This document shows positions 16,595 through 25,542 of a stretch of DNA of 64,000 bases, piece by piece (within the stretch, counting starts at the first letter, position 1; every line of letters starts with the position of its first letter). The position numbers and the translations under genes were made by a program. The notes below the pieces were generated by a model. The model was not told where the DNA came from. It searched no databases and saw only the letters and a list, made by a program, of their open reading frames with translations. The DNA is from Kocuria sp. TGY1127_2 (GTDB lineage Bacteria; Actinomycetota; Actinomycetes; Actinomycetales; Micrococcaceae): the NCBI RefSeq assembly GCF_013394385.1, contig NZ_AP022834.1, positions 310,001 to 374,000 on the forward strand. The letters run 5' to 3'.

Positions 16595-17632
16595 CTACCG
16601 CAAGGGCTTGACCTTTTCCGGGCGCCCGCTGTGGAGCGAACGCTGAGCGGCGTCGAGAAGTTCTATGCCGGGCACGCCGGAAGACGGCGGGCTGTCGTTG
16701 AGGCCTTCCCCGGCAACCAGGGCCACGAAATCTTGCATCTCCATGACGAATGCGGACGAGAATCTGTCCTGATAACCCTCGAAAGTGTGCTCCGGAGGAT
16801 GAATCTGCCCGTCGGTATCGATCCGCGTCATCGCCACCCTGTCGACCTCACCGACGGAGTAGGAATTCTCGGTTCCGTGAACGACTGCCCTGACGTCTTG
16901 TCCGACTGCATGCCCGCGCATCACGGAAATCGTCGCCGTGAGGCCGGACGAGAACGAAAGCTGGACGGTTGCTGTGTCGAATTGATCGTGATCCCGGTAC
17001 GACTCGTGTGCGACCGCGGAGCCTGTCGCGTACACGGTGGTCGCCTGTTCGCCCACGAGCCATGGCACGAGGTCGAATCCGTGGGCCATCATGTCCGCGA
17101 AGATTCCCCCGGAGCCCGCGAGGCCTTCGGGGTCGGCTGCGTACTTGTCATGATCGACGCTGAAGACCGCACGCAGTTTTCCGGCCTGCCCGGCGTCCAA
17201 CAGGCCCTTGAGGGCTCTGTACTCCTTGCTGTGCCGGCGGTGGAAACCCACCATGACTTTGTCATCCGCACCGGCCGCCGTGATGCCTTCCAGCAGGTCG
17301 GCGTATTCCTGTGCCGAAGTCGCCAGCGGTTTCTCGACGAAGACGGGCAGGCCCATCCGCACGGCATGTGCCACCAATTGCGGATGAGTCGAGCCGGGCG
17401 TGGTGATGACGACGCCGTCAGCAGCGTTGAGGGCCGAGTCCGCATCGGTGGTCGTGGTCAGACGTACCCCCGCACCTGCGGCCCTGGCGCGCTCCGTCAC
17501 CTTCTCCGCGTGCTCGGAAACGCGAGCAGCATCTCGTCCCACCAGCTCGACTTCGGTAACACCTTCCGTGGTCATCAGATTGGCCGCGTGCATCTGGCCG
17601 ATCGTCCCGGCCCCCATCACTGCGATTCTCAT
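16595..17632 (-). CDS. Gfo/Idh/MocA-family oxidoreductase (inositol 2-dehydrogenase-like)
   Basis: 345 residues. Rossmann start RIAVMGAGTIGQMHAANL, the family EKP motif in VFVEKPLATS near residue 98, and a C-terminal alpha/beta domain with GGIFADMMAHGFDLVPWL supplying the usual Asp/His region. Members oxidise sugars or inositols with NAD(P). Its start lies one base after the stop of the next gene upstream, so the two form an operon. Because iolG in the inositol locus of this window is broken, this paralogue might supply inositol dehydrogenase activity. Confidence 0.85.
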   Translation of the reverse strand: MRIAVMGAGTIGQMHAANLMTTEGVTEVELVGRDAARVSEHAEKVTERARAAGAGVRLTTTTDADSALNAADGVVITTPGSTHPQLVAHAVRMGLPVFVEKPLATSAQEYADLLEGITAAGADDKVMVGFHRRHSKEYRALKGLLDAGQAGKLRAVFSVDHDKYAADPEGLAGSGGIFADMMAHGFDLVPWLVGEQATTVYATGSAVAHESYRDHDQFDTATVQLSFSSGLTATISVMRGHAVGQDVRAVVHGTENSYSVGEVDRVAMTRIDTDGQIHPPEHTFEGYQDRFSSAFVMEMQDFVALVAGEGLNDSPPSSGVPGIELLDAAQRSLHSGRPEKVKPLR

Positions 17633-17633
17633 A

Positions 17634-18842
17634 TCAGTGGACCTTCACTTCCGCGCCGGATTTGTCTGCTGACTCCGCGATGGCCTGGATGATCTGCAAC
17701 GTGTGGAGGCCCTCGGCGAAGGAGCCGCACGGCGCCAGCCGGCTCGACGTCCCGGAGACCTGCTCGAGGAACGCACGGGCCTGGATCGCGAAGTTGTCGT
17801 TGTAATTCCAGCCAACTCCGGGAGCGTCCATTGCGCAAGAGTTCGCGTACAAGGGTGTGTCAGAGTTCAGGATCACGCGGCGCTGCCCACGGGTGTCGGG
17901 GCTGGCCTGGGCGTCGTCATACATGAACTCTGCGGGCTTGGTGATATCGAAGGAGGCCTGAGCTTGCGGGCCGACCACGTGGTAGGTCTGCAAATTCGGT
18001 GTTCCGAAGGCGACGCGGGAGATGGTGTACGTGCCTATCGCGCCGTTGGCGAAGGTGCAGGTGAAGGTCAGGAAGTCTTCGTTTTCGACCGGTTCGACCT
18101 CGTCCGAGACCTCTACGTGGCCGTGGCCGACCACTGTACCCAGCGGAAGGTGCCTCTGTTTGTAGATCGTGTTCATGAAGGCGCCACGGACGGACGTCAC
18201 GGGACCGTTGATGTACTCGCCCGTGTCGATCACGTGCGATCCGAGATCGCCCAAGGCGCCCGATCCGGGGCCGCCCTTGTAGCGCCACGACATGGGAGCC
18301 TTTTCGTCACACGAGTAATCGCACAGGTAAGTGGAGATGAAGTTGGTGACCGGGCCGAATTCGCCCGAGTCGACTTTCTGCTTGACGGCGTTCAGTGCGG
18401 GCATTCGGCGGACCGTGTACCCGACCGAGGTGACGAGCGGACGACCGAAGCGGTCGGTCTTCTGTCCGTATTCTTTCTCCAGCTCGACCATCGCTTCGGC
18501 ATCGTCGAGTGTTCCGGCAAGAGGTTTCTCGCAGAGCACGTGCTTACCGGCCTCCAGCAGCCCTTTCGCAATGCGAAGGTGTAATGCGTTCCCGACGACG
18601 ACGCTCACGGCGTCGATCTCCGGGTCCTCGGCGACCTCGGTCCAGTCCGAATAGGTCTTGTCGAATCCATAGCGACGCGCGGTGTCCTGGCCCAACTCGA
18701 CGTTCATGTCTGCCACCGCCGCAAGGTGGATGTCCGGGAACTGGGCGTCGAAGACGGAGCCCGCCTGCCGATATCCGTAGGCGTGCGCGCGACCAGCCAT
18801 TCCTGCACCGATGACCGCGACTGAGAGCTTCTGATGGCTCAT
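17634..18842 (-). CDS. Gfo/Idh/MocA-family oxidoreductase
   Basis: 402 residues. N-terminal VIGAGMAGRAHAYGYRQ for NAD(P), CEKPLAGT near 97, then MSWRYKGGPGSGALGDLGSHVIDTGEYI, which contains the catalytic Asp-His region. The size and the GALGDLGSH motif are close to the 407-residue paralogue at 43480, so both may act on related cyclitols or sugars. It is first in its operon. The start has GGGGGATCC before it, and an overlapping pair of palindromes lies 20-38 nt upstream, one nearly identical to a site in front of the GntR gene at 49361-50098. Confidence 0.85.
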   Translation of the reverse strand: MSHQKLSVAVIGAGMAGRAHAYGYRQAGSVFDAQFPDIHLAAVADMNVELGQDTARRYGFDKTYSDWTEVAEDPEIDAVSVVVGNALHLRIAKGLLEAGKHVLCEKPLAGTLDDAEAMVELEKEYGQKTDRFGRPLVTSVGYTVRRMPALNAVKQKVDSGEFGPVTNFISTYLCDYSCDEKAPMSWRYKGGPGSGALGDLGSHVIDTGEYINGPVTSVRGAFMNTIYKQRHLPLGTVVGHGHVEVSDEVEPVENEDFLTFTCTFANGAIGTYTISRVAFGTPNLQTYHVVGPQAQASFDITKPAEFMYDDAQASPDTRGQRRVILNSDTPLYANSCAMDAPGVGWNYNDNFAIQARAFLEQVSGTSSRLAPCGSFAEGLHTLQIIQAIAESADKSGAEVKVH

Positions 18843-18861
18843 GGATCCCCCTTAAGCCTAA

Positions 18862-18880
18862 TGACAGTTTGTCAGGACAA
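18862..18880. promoter_or_regulatory. Overlapping palindromes, probable GntR operator
   Basis: TGACA-GTT-TGTCA (18862-18874) overlaps TTGTC-AG-GACAA (18869-18880), 20 nt before the start of the minus-strand Gfo/Idh operon. TTTGTCAGGACAA recurs with one mismatch, in the same orientation, upstream of the GntR/HutC gene (50133-50145). Confidence 0.6.
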
Positions 18881-19321
18881 GTATTCTGAGTTCCAGATCA
18901 CAGGTCAAGGGGTCGGGCGCATAGTTTTGAGGGCCGTCATGGATGAGTTGACCTCTCTGGCTGGCGACGACTCGTTCTTCCGCGTTCTGCGCGACATGGG
19001 TCAGAAGTTCGTAGCACGAGTGCTCTCTCCGGCAGGGGCAACCCTCGGGATCGCTGAGGGGACCATGGCGAGAATTCCCGCTTTCAGCGGGGGGGGGGGG
19101 CAAAAACGGGGGCGTCGCGTCTGCCCTCTTCCCTCGATCGTGGGGGAGTTTTTCGATTCGCGCGGGGCCTTCCATCGGGTGCCCCTTTGGGGTGAAGTAA
19201 AACACATTGTGTGACTTCGATTCGTTCCTGCGAAGTTTGTGGAAACCATCTTTGTTTTACATAGTCAGCGCACCATTTTGCTTCTCTTTGAGGATCCTGG
19301 AGTCAAAGCGCGGTACCGTCT
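18881..19321. other. Gene-free stretch with a 12-G homopolymer
   Basis: No frame here has convincing coding character or family similarity in either direction. The notable feature is an uninterrupted run of twelve G at 19089-19100. The stretch separates the minus-strand Gfo/Idh operon from the exopolysaccharide promoter. Confidence 0.5.
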
Positions 19322-19336
19322 GCATAGTCACTATGC
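19322..19336. promoter_or_regulatory. Perfect 15-bp palindrome upstream of the exopolysaccharide locus
   Basis: GCATAGT-C-ACTATGC, exact arms of 7 bp around one base, about 125 bp before the first glycosyltransferase start and 80 bp before its -35 box. A candidate operator for the locus. Confidence 0.45.
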
Positions 19337-19415
19337 CCCTTCGTGCGGCCCTCGCTGTATGTAAGATTGTCCTGGAATTTGATTTCCCGTCGTGTTGCCG
19401 CAGGTGGGAAATCTG

Positions 19416-19444
19416 TTGTCACCATGTGACCGTGACGTTAATAC
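19416..19444 (+). promoter_or_regulatory. Sigma70-type promoter of the exopolysaccharide locus with embedded operator
   Basis: TTGTCA (19416-19421), an exact 17-nt spacer, then TAATAC (19439-19444). The spacer region contains the palindrome GTCAC-CAT-GTGAC (19418-19430), so a bound protein would block RNA polymerase. Transcription would start near 19451, leaving a leader of about 11 nt before the TTG start. Confidence 0.55.
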
Positions 19445-19461
19445 TTTTTGAGGTGGGGGCC

Positions 19462-20679
19462 TTGAATTTTATTGTCGGGCATAACCGGGACCGTGATTCG
19501 TATCAGGTTCCGGCCGCGCTTGCCGAAGTGTCCGCGCTGGAGACTTTCGTCACCGACTACTACGAGGGCCGCGGATTCTCCGTGCCTACGCTGAGCCATC
19601 GCCGCACCCCGCTCATCGATGCGTCCCGGGTTCGGCAGTCCTGGGGTGCCTTCGCTGCTCAGCTGCCGTACGAGGTCAAGCGGCGGATCAAGAGGTCGGT
19701 CGACTTCCCGACGGTCGCGGTCGAATCCCGCCTGGGTGCGACGATTGCCCGGGTGGCCGCGCAGAAGCCCGAGGCGGATCTTTTGTTGTACTCCGGCTCG
19801 GCACTCCAAGCATTCCAAGGCCCCTCCACGGGCCGCCGTATTCTGTTCCAGTATCAGGTCTCCCCTCAGTTCATCGTCGACACTCTCTCCACGGTCGATG
19901 ATCTTCAAGGTGTGCGTCCCTGGCTGCGCGAGGCAGAAGAGCTGGACCCGGGGATGCAGGAGCAACACGTTGCAGAGGTAAATCTGGCGGACAGCGCCGT
20001 CTGCGCATCGTCTTTCACCAAGAGAGGGCTAATCGCCCAGGGGATGGACCCCGAAAACATTACGGTTGCCCCCTACGGCGGGCCTCGACCGGAGCGTATC
20101 CCGGAGGATGCCGCAGCCGGCCCCACCTGTTCCATGCTTTTCGTGGGTCAGGGCATCGCTCGCAAAGGGCTTCATATCCTGGTCGAGGCGTGGCGCAGGG
20201 CAGCTCTGAAGAATGCGACCCTGACTCTGGTCACATCGCGCCATGATCCGGAGATCGAGGACTTTGCGCGGGGCGTTCCCAATATCAACTTCGTCGGGCG
20301 CCATTCCAAACAGGAAGTGCTTGCCCGGATGCGGACGGCCGACACTTTGTTGCTCCCGTCGATTGCCGAAGGATTCGGTCTGGTGCTGAGTGAGGCTTTG
20401 TCCCAAGGGTGCCGCTTGCTCGCCAGCTTCAATACCGGACTAGTGGACATGGAACTTCCGGAGAATCTTGGGGTTGTGGTCGAGCCCGGATCCGTCGACT
20501 CCCTGGTTGAGGGACTTCAACGGATAGCGGACACCTATGAGCCTCGGAGATCCTATCGGGACCTCGTCTTCGATCATTCGGAGAGGCTCTCCTGGGCCGG
20601 TTTTCGGAGGAAAGTCCGTCAGGGCGCTGGGTTGCCTACTGAGATCGGCGAAACTGCGCGGCTCGAGGAGGGAGAATAG
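19462..20679 (+). CDS. Glycosyltransferase, GT4 family (exopolysaccharide)
   Basis: 405 residues, GT-B fold. The C-terminal half carries LFVGQGIARKGLHILVEAW and the nucleotide-sugar E-x7-E motif EGFGLVLSE followed by ALSQGCRLLAS. I chose the TTG at 19462 because AGGTGGGGG sits just before it and family-like sequence (NFIVGHNRDRDSYQVPAAL) begins at once; upstream in-frame codons run into promoter sequence. It is the first gene of the exopolysaccharide locus and adds one sugar of the repeat unit on the cytoplasmic membrane face. The donor sugar is unknown. Confidence 0.83.
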   Translation: MNFIVGHNRDRDSYQVPAALAEVSALETFVTDYYEGRGFSVPTLSHRRTPLIDASRVRQSWGAFAAQLPYEVKRRIKRSVDFPTVAVESRLGATIARVAAQKPEADLLLYSGSALQAFQGPSTGRRILFQYQVSPQFIVDTLSTVDDLQGVRPWLREAEELDPGMQEQHVAEVNLADSAVCASSFTKRGLIAQGMDPENITVAPYGGPRPERIPEDAAAGPTCSMLFVGQGIARKGLHILVEAWRRAALKNATLTLVTSRHDPEIEDFARGVPNINFVGRHSKQEVLARMRTADTLLLPSIAEGFGLVLSEALSQGCRLLASFNTGLVDMELPENLGVVVEPGSVDSLVEGLQRIADTYEPRRSYRDLVFDHSERLSWAGFRRKVRQGAGLPTEIGETARLEEGE

Positions 20680-20681
20680 CC

Positions 20682-21734
20682 ATGCGTGTGGTCATCATGG
20701 TCCATCGATTTCATCCAGACTTCGGCGGGGTCGAAGTGACGGCAGAGCTTCTGGCCAGGGGGTTCGTCGAGCGCCACCAGGCCGAGGTCGTTGTCGTCAC
20801 GCATACTCGCGAGACCGAGCCGCACAAAGAATTTCCGTTCACCGTGTTGCGTGCGCCCACTCCGTTGCAGCTGTGGAAAGCCGTCGCCGGAGCGGACGTC
20901 GTGTTCCACAACAACCCGTGCATGCAGTTCTACTGGCCCCAGCTGTTCCTTCGGAAGCCGTGGCTCGTGGTTCTGCGTACCTGGATAACACTCCCCGGTG
21001 AGAAATTCGGACCACTGAACACGATCAAGTACTGGCTCAAGTATCGGCTCGTGGAGAGGGCCGACACGTTGGTGTCGAATTCTAACGCGCTTGCCGGCCA
21101 CGTTCGCGGCGACGTCGAGGTCATCTACAACAGTTTCCGGGAAGACATCTTCCGTGTCACCAATACGGATCCCAGGGATCCGTCTTCGCTCGTCTACTTG
21201 GGAAGGCTGAGCGGGGACAAGGGGGTCGATCTCTTGCTCCAAGCCGTCAAGAACCTCAAAGACAAGGGACTTTCTCCCCGGCTCAGCGTTATTGGAGACG
21301 GTGACTACCGAGCGGAGATCGAGACTCTGGTCAGCGAGCTAGGACTCCGCGAGGACGTCACTCTCCTTGGTGCCATGAAGGGTGCGGAAATCTGCGAAGA
21401 ACTCAACCGCCACGAGATTGCCGTTGTGCCTTCGAGATTTCCCGAGCCCTTTGGGACGGTCGCGCTCGAGAATGCGGCATCCGGATGCGTCACTCTCGTT
21501 GCCGACCACGGCGGTCTGCCAGAAGCCATTGGGGACGCGGGGGCACGATTCCGCCCCAATGATGTCGATTCCCTGACGGATGAGCTCGAGCGGTTGATGA
21601 CCGACGATGAATACCGCGCATCGATCAGGGCTCGTGTTCCGGCGCACGTGCAGAAGTACAGTGTCGCCGCTTTCGTGGACAATTTCTATGACGCCGTGGA
21701 GCGTACGGCTCGGAAGGCGCGCCGTGGCAGATAG
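20682..21734 (+). CDS. Glycosyltransferase, GT4 family (exopolysaccharide)
   Basis: 350 residues. GT-B with N-terminal VVIMVHRFHPDFGGVEVTAELLARG (GGVE loop), then LVYLGRLSGDKGVDLLLQAV, VIGDGDYRAEIE and the E-x7-E motif EPFGTVALENAASG. RBS GAGGGAG precedes ATG 20682, two bases after the previous stop. Probably transfers a hexose during repeat-unit assembly. It overlaps the next glycosyltransferase by 11 nt. Confidence 0.88.
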   Translation: MRVVIMVHRFHPDFGGVEVTAELLARGFVERHQAEVVVVTHTRETEPHKEFPFTVLRAPTPLQLWKAVAGADVVFHNNPCMQFYWPQLFLRKPWLVVLRTWITLPGEKFGPLNTIKYWLKYRLVERADTLVSNSNALAGHVRGDVEVIYNSFREDIFRVTNTDPRDPSSLVYLGRLSGDKGVDLLLQAVKNLKDKGLSPRLSVIGDGDYRAEIETLVSELGLREDVTLLGAMKGAEICEELNRHEIAVVPSRFPEPFGTVALENAASGCVTLVADHGGLPEAIGDAGARFRPNDVDSLTDELERLMTDDEYRASIRARVPAHVQKYSVAAFVDNFYDAVERTARKARRGR

Positions 21735-22983
21735 GGCTGAGCCACGCAGAATCCTTCTCCTGGCCGTCCGGGATGTCACCGGGGTTCGGACGGGGCGCAT
21801 CGCGGTTCTCGAATCCGCCGTCCGCGGTCTGCAACGGCACGGGCACCACGTCGACGTCCTCGCCATCACTCACGAGGATGGACCCGCCGCATGGCTGGGA
21901 TGCGAGGTCCGTAGGGTTCATCCCCCGCGCCTCGGCGCACTCGCCGCGCTCGTGCCTTGCGCTCTTCTCAGGGGCCGGTCCCTCAATGAGGCGTTGTTCA
22001 GTGGCCGGGCACTGATTCACAAGGTTCGGGAGATCGCCCGAGAGCTGAACAGCGATGTCGTCGTCGGGGACGGTCTGAGGGCGTGGGATCTGGCACGAAC
22101 CGTGGGGCTGCCCGTGGTCATGCACCTGGACGACCTCCTCTCCGAGCGATATTCCTCCAAAACCTTCCGCGACAACAACGATTCCGTCCTGGGGTATTTC
22201 GGGGATCGGATTCCTCGCCTCGCGCGTCCCGGGGTCGAGGCCGTGGCCAAGTGCCTGCTCGGTGTTGAAGCGAAACTGGCTCGCAGGCGTGAGGACGCGA
22301 TTGCTCGTGAAGCCAGCGTTGTGGCATTGACCAGCCATGACGAAGCGCAGCGTCTGTCGCTCAGGGTGGGACGAGAAGTGCTGGGGATCCCCATGGCGGT
22401 GGAGCAAGGGCGACTCTGCTCGCCTGATCAGGCTGCTGCCGGAACCCTGACGTTCCTGGGAGTCCTGCATTACGGACCCAATATTGCGGCATTGCGCTAC
22501 ATCAGGGACGAGCTGGTGCCCGAATTGGAGAGGCGGGGCCGGCGGGTGCAGATTCGCGTCATCGGAAAGGCGAGCCGGGAACAGATTCAGGAGTTCGCCG
22601 GCGCACCCTTCGAGTTCTTGGGGTATGTGGAGGACCTTCCGACCGAGATGTCGGTGAGCCGTATGCTCATCTCGCCGATCCAGGCAGGGACAGGGGTCAA
22701 GACCAAGGTCCTCGATGCGCTGAGCATCGGCCTACCCGTAGTGGCGACCACGATGGGCGTGGCGGGCATCCCAGTGCGGAACGGCGTCAGCGCGTTGATC
22801 GCGGACACGGCGACCGGCCTGGCCGACGCAGTCGAGGACCTCCTGGATTATCCCGAACGAGCACGCGATATCGGACGGGCCGGATATGACGTACTTGGAA
22901 CGAGCATGGCACCTGAACACATTTACAACGCCTGGGGAGCGGCCGTCGAACAGGCCGTTGGTGAGGAGTGCCATGCGCACTGA
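21724..22983 (+). CDS. Glycosyltransferase, GT4-like (exopolysaccharide)
   Basis: 419 residues from a GTG at 21724 (VADRAEPRRILLLAV), with GGAAGG upstream; it overlaps the previous gene by 11 nt. GT-B architecture: N-terminal domain with GRIAVLESAVRGLQRHGH, C-terminal TFLGVLHYGPNIAALRYI and ISPIQAGTGVKTKVLDAL, the pattern of GT4 members related to WcaC/RfaB-type enzymes with a shortened E-x7-E region. It overlaps the aldo/keto reductase gene by 11 nt, so translation is probably coupled. Confidence 0.82.
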   Translation: MADRAEPRRILLLAVRDVTGVRTGRIAVLESAVRGLQRHGHHVDVLAITHEDGPAAWLGCEVRRVHPPRLGALAALVPCALLRGRSLNEALFSGRALIHKVREIARELNSDVVVGDGLRAWDLARTVGLPVVMHLDDLLSERYSSKTFRDNNDSVLGYFGDRIPRLARPGVEAVAKCLLGVEAKLARRREDAIAREASVVALTSHDEAQRLSLRVGREVLGIPMAVEQGRLCSPDQAAAGTLTFLGVLHYGPNIAALRYIRDELVPELERRGRRVQIRVIGKASREQIQEFAGAPFEFLGYVEDLPTEMSVSRMLISPIQAGTGVKTKVLDALSIGLPVVATTMGVAGIPVRNGVSALIADTATGLADAVEDLLDYPERARDIGRAGYDVLGTSMAPEHIYNAWGAAVEQAVGEECHAH

Positions 22984-23866
22984 CCTTTTGGAGTATGGAC
23001 GACTGGGCGAATTCGAGAGTACGCCTCTCGGCGTGGGAACCGCACGGCTCGGCGCTTTCTGGCAGAAGCGTGGAATCTCGGAGGGCACGGCCGCCTTGAG
23101 CCAGGCACTCGACCTGGGTATCGGTTTGGTGGACACGGCGGATGTCTACGCACGGGGGATCAGCGAGAGGATCGTCGGACGCGTGGTGAGGACCCGGCCG
23201 AGCACGGTGGTCATGACCAAGGTCGGTCTCCTCAAGACCCCCATCGGTCTGGCCTCCGCGGCCTTCGGCGGGGAACACCGTCCGGATCTCCGCGGCTTGC
23301 GAGCTGCTGGTCGTGCGGACACCTGTTTCTCCCCGAAATACCTGCGCGCGGCGGCCCATCGGTGTCTGAAGCGACAGGGCAGGGACGCACTGGATGTCCT
23401 GCTTCTGCACGAACCCCGTGCTGCAGATCTACGGCGCGACGACGTCGTCCGTGAACTGAATCGCATGAAGCAGTCCGGGATGGTCCGGGCATGGGGAGCA
23501 TCCGTGCGGGATGCCGATGCCGCTCGGGCACTGCTGGAGGCACCGGGTGCTACCTGGCTCCAGATCCCGGTCAACCTCGGCGACACTTCAACCCTCGAAG
23601 CAGTGCGGTCCCACCCGGAACAGGAGCGGGTCACAACCGTCGGGATCGCGGTACTCGGTGACGGAACGCTCATGCGCCGAGCCGCAGCGGCCGGCATGGA
23701 CGGCTCGCGAATTGTCGCCGCGCTGGCCGAAGGAGTTCACGGGATGGACGGCGTGGATGCGGTTCTGCTCGGTATGAGCAACCCGCGGCACGTCAGGGAC
23801 AACGTGGGCGCCATCATGCGGGGAGCGCTGGAGGAAGACATGAGACACCTGGAGGAGACGCTGTGA
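22973..23866 (+). CDS. Aldo/keto reductase within the exopolysaccharide locus
   Basis: 297 residues, TIM-barrel oxidoreductase. The catalytic tetrad is visible: Asp and Tyr in VDTADVYARG, Lys in VVMTKVG, His in VLLLHEPR. The start overlaps the previous gene and has GTGAGGAGTGCC before it. It uses NADPH to reduce a carbonyl. Sitting between three glycosyltransferases and a GMC oxidoreductase, it probably helps make an unusual sugar or non-sugar substituent of the polymer. Aldo/keto reductases are not standard in Wzy-type loci. The substrate is unknown. Confidence 0.85.
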   Translation: MRTDLLEYGRLGEFESTPLGVGTARLGAFWQKRGISEGTAALSQALDLGIGLVDTADVYARGISERIVGRVVRTRPSTVVMTKVGLLKTPIGLASAAFGGEHRPDLRGLRAAGRADTCFSPKYLRAAAHRCLKRQGRDALDVLLLHEPRAADLRRDDVVRELNRMKQSGMVRAWGASVRDADAARALLEAPGATWLQIPVNLGDTSTLEAVRSHPEQERVTTVGIAVLGDGTLMRRAAAAGMDGSRIVAALAEGVHGMDGVDAVLLGMSNPRHVRDNVGAIMRGALEEDMRHLEETL

Positions 23867-25542
23867 AAACAACAATGTCGAAGAATCAGCTGACGGACGC
23901 ACGGGACCTGCCCGCGGGAGCCCGTCTGTCCGCCACGGTCCTGGTGGTCGGCACCGGTCCCGCCGGAGCGACCGTGGCTCGGGAGCTGGCACCGACCGGC
24001 GTCGACATTCTGATGCTCGAAGGCGGTGACGTGCGCGGATCCGCCGAGGCGGACGACACCCTCAAGGGCGAGGCATCGTCCCAAGCCGTCGAACCGTTGG
24101 AGAAGGCGCGAACCAAGAGGCTCGGTGGAGCATCGATGCAATGGGGCGGTCGAACCTACCCGTTCGACCAGCTGGATTTCGAGGAGCGGCGCCACGAAGA
24201 TTTCTCGACCGAGGCATGGCCGGTCACCCGGGATCAGATGCTTCCCTACTACCGCCGCGCGGCCCAGGCCCTTGATCTGCGATCCTTCGAATGGACCGGG
24301 GCGCAGGCCATCCCCGGGGACCCCGAGGACCTGATCGGCCCTTCGAAGACCATCAACTCGAAGGCCGTGTGGCGGTGGTCGCCGCCCATTCGCTTCGCCG
24401 GAGCCCTCAGCAAGGATCTTGCCTCCTACCCGAACATTCGCGTCATGCACCACGCGAACGTGACCCACGTGGTGCAGAATCCTGAAACCGGCGTCATTGA
24501 TCGTGTCGAGGGCCAGACACAACCGGGCCGGCATTTCACTGCGAGGGGCACGCACGTGGTCATCGCCGCGGGTGGCCTGGAGACCGCCCGCATTCTCCTG
24601 AACTCTGGGATTCGGGACGATCACGACCAGATCGGCCGTCATTACATGATCCACCCGATTGCCGAAGTCGGTGAGCTCCGGGTCAGGGATCCCAAGGCCG
24701 TCGGACACTCGGTGACCCCGACCAAGAGCCACGACGGTGTGTGGGTCCGCCGCCTGCTGCAGCTCGAGGAGCAGGTTCGGCGCGAACAGGGTCTTCTCAA
24801 CATGGGGTTTGCCGTGTGGTACCAGGATCCCCGGACTCCCGACCACGGCGACCCGCTCCTGTCTTCGTTCGCGCTGGTCCGCAAACTGCTCACGATGACC
24901 GGTGGGTTCAAGGGCACGGGTATGCACCGCAGGTACGCCAACCTCGAGGATCCTCGCGGGCACGTGCTCAATGTCCTCAGAGGGCTTCCTGCGATCGGTG
25001 CCTTCGGTATGCGGTGGGTTCGGGACAGGATTCTCGATCCACGCACCCTGCCCATGTTCTCGCGCTACTCGAAACAAGGCGTCTACCGTATCCGGTTCGA
25101 CGCCGAGCAATCGCCCGACCCGGAACAGCGCGTGGTTCTGTCCACGACGGAAAAGGATGCCTTTGGGGTGCCGCGCCTCGATGTCCGCCACCGGGTTTCC
25201 GACGCCGACCGCCGCAACTACCACCGGTCCCTGGAGATCCTGGCCCAAGGGATCAAGGAGTCCGGGTGGGGAGCGTATACCCCGCCGACCCTCGAAGACA
25301 TGCTCGGGATGACTCTCGTGGACGCGACCCATCAGATGGGCCTGGTGCGCATGGGGTCCGATCCCACGCGTTCGGTCGTGGACTCGAATCTGCGCGTGTG
25401 GTCTTCCCCGAACCTCTATCTGGCGACCACTGGAACCTTCCCGACCGCCGGCATGGCGGGTCCGACGCTCACGGATGTGGCCCTGTCCATCCGACTGGCC
25501 GACCACCTGGCCCGAAAACTGCAACAGGAGGCCGACCGATGA
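23863..25542 (+). CDS. GMC-family FAD oxidoreductase within the exopolysaccharide locus
   Basis: 559 residues. The ADP-binding motif is VLVVGTGPAGATVARELAP near residue 25; GGASMQWGGRTYPFD follows. The C-terminal GMC block has HQMGLVRMG with the catalytic His, and TTGTFPTAGMAGPTLTDVAL. The start is a GTG overlapping the aldo/keto reductase stop (GTGA) with CTGGAGGAG upstream; an ATG five codons later is an alternative. GMC enzymes oxidise an alcohol or sugar hydroxyl. Paired with the reductase, an oxidation/reduction (epimerising) sequence on a sugar is possible but is inference. Confidence 0.87.
   Translation: MKTTMSKNQLTDARDLPAGARLSATVLVVGTGPAGATVARELAPTGVDILMLEGGDVRGSAEADDTLKGEASSQAVEPLEKARTKRLGGASMQWGGRTYPFDQLDFEERRHEDFSTEAWPVTRDQMLPYYRRAAQALDLRSFEWTGAQAIPGDPEDLIGPSKTINSKAVWRWSPPIRFAGALSKDLASYPNIRVMHHANVTHVVQNPETGVIDRVEGQTQPGRHFTARGTHVVIAAGGLETARILLNSGIRDDHDQIGRHYMIHPIAEVGELRVRDPKAVGHSVTPTKSHDGVWVRRLLQLEEQVRREQGLLNMGFAVWYQDPRTPDHGDPLLSSFALVRKLLTMTGGFKGTGMHRRYANLEDPRGHVLNVLRGLPAIGAFGMRWVRDRILDPRTLPMFSRYSKQGVYRIRFDAEQSPDPEQRVVLSTTEKDAFGVPRLDVRHRVSDADRRNYHRSLEILAQGIKESGWGAYTPPTLEDMLGMTLVDATHQMGLVRMGSDPTRSVVDSNLRVWSSPNLYLATTGTFPTAGMAGPTLTDVALSIRLADHLARKLQQEADR

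Noticed and set aside
18834-19214. 126-codon plus-strand frame before the exopolysaccharide locus
   Set aside because: It begins inside the 5' end of the minus-strand Gfo/Idh gene, has no RBS, runs through the 12-G tract and shows no family pattern; weak codon bias only.
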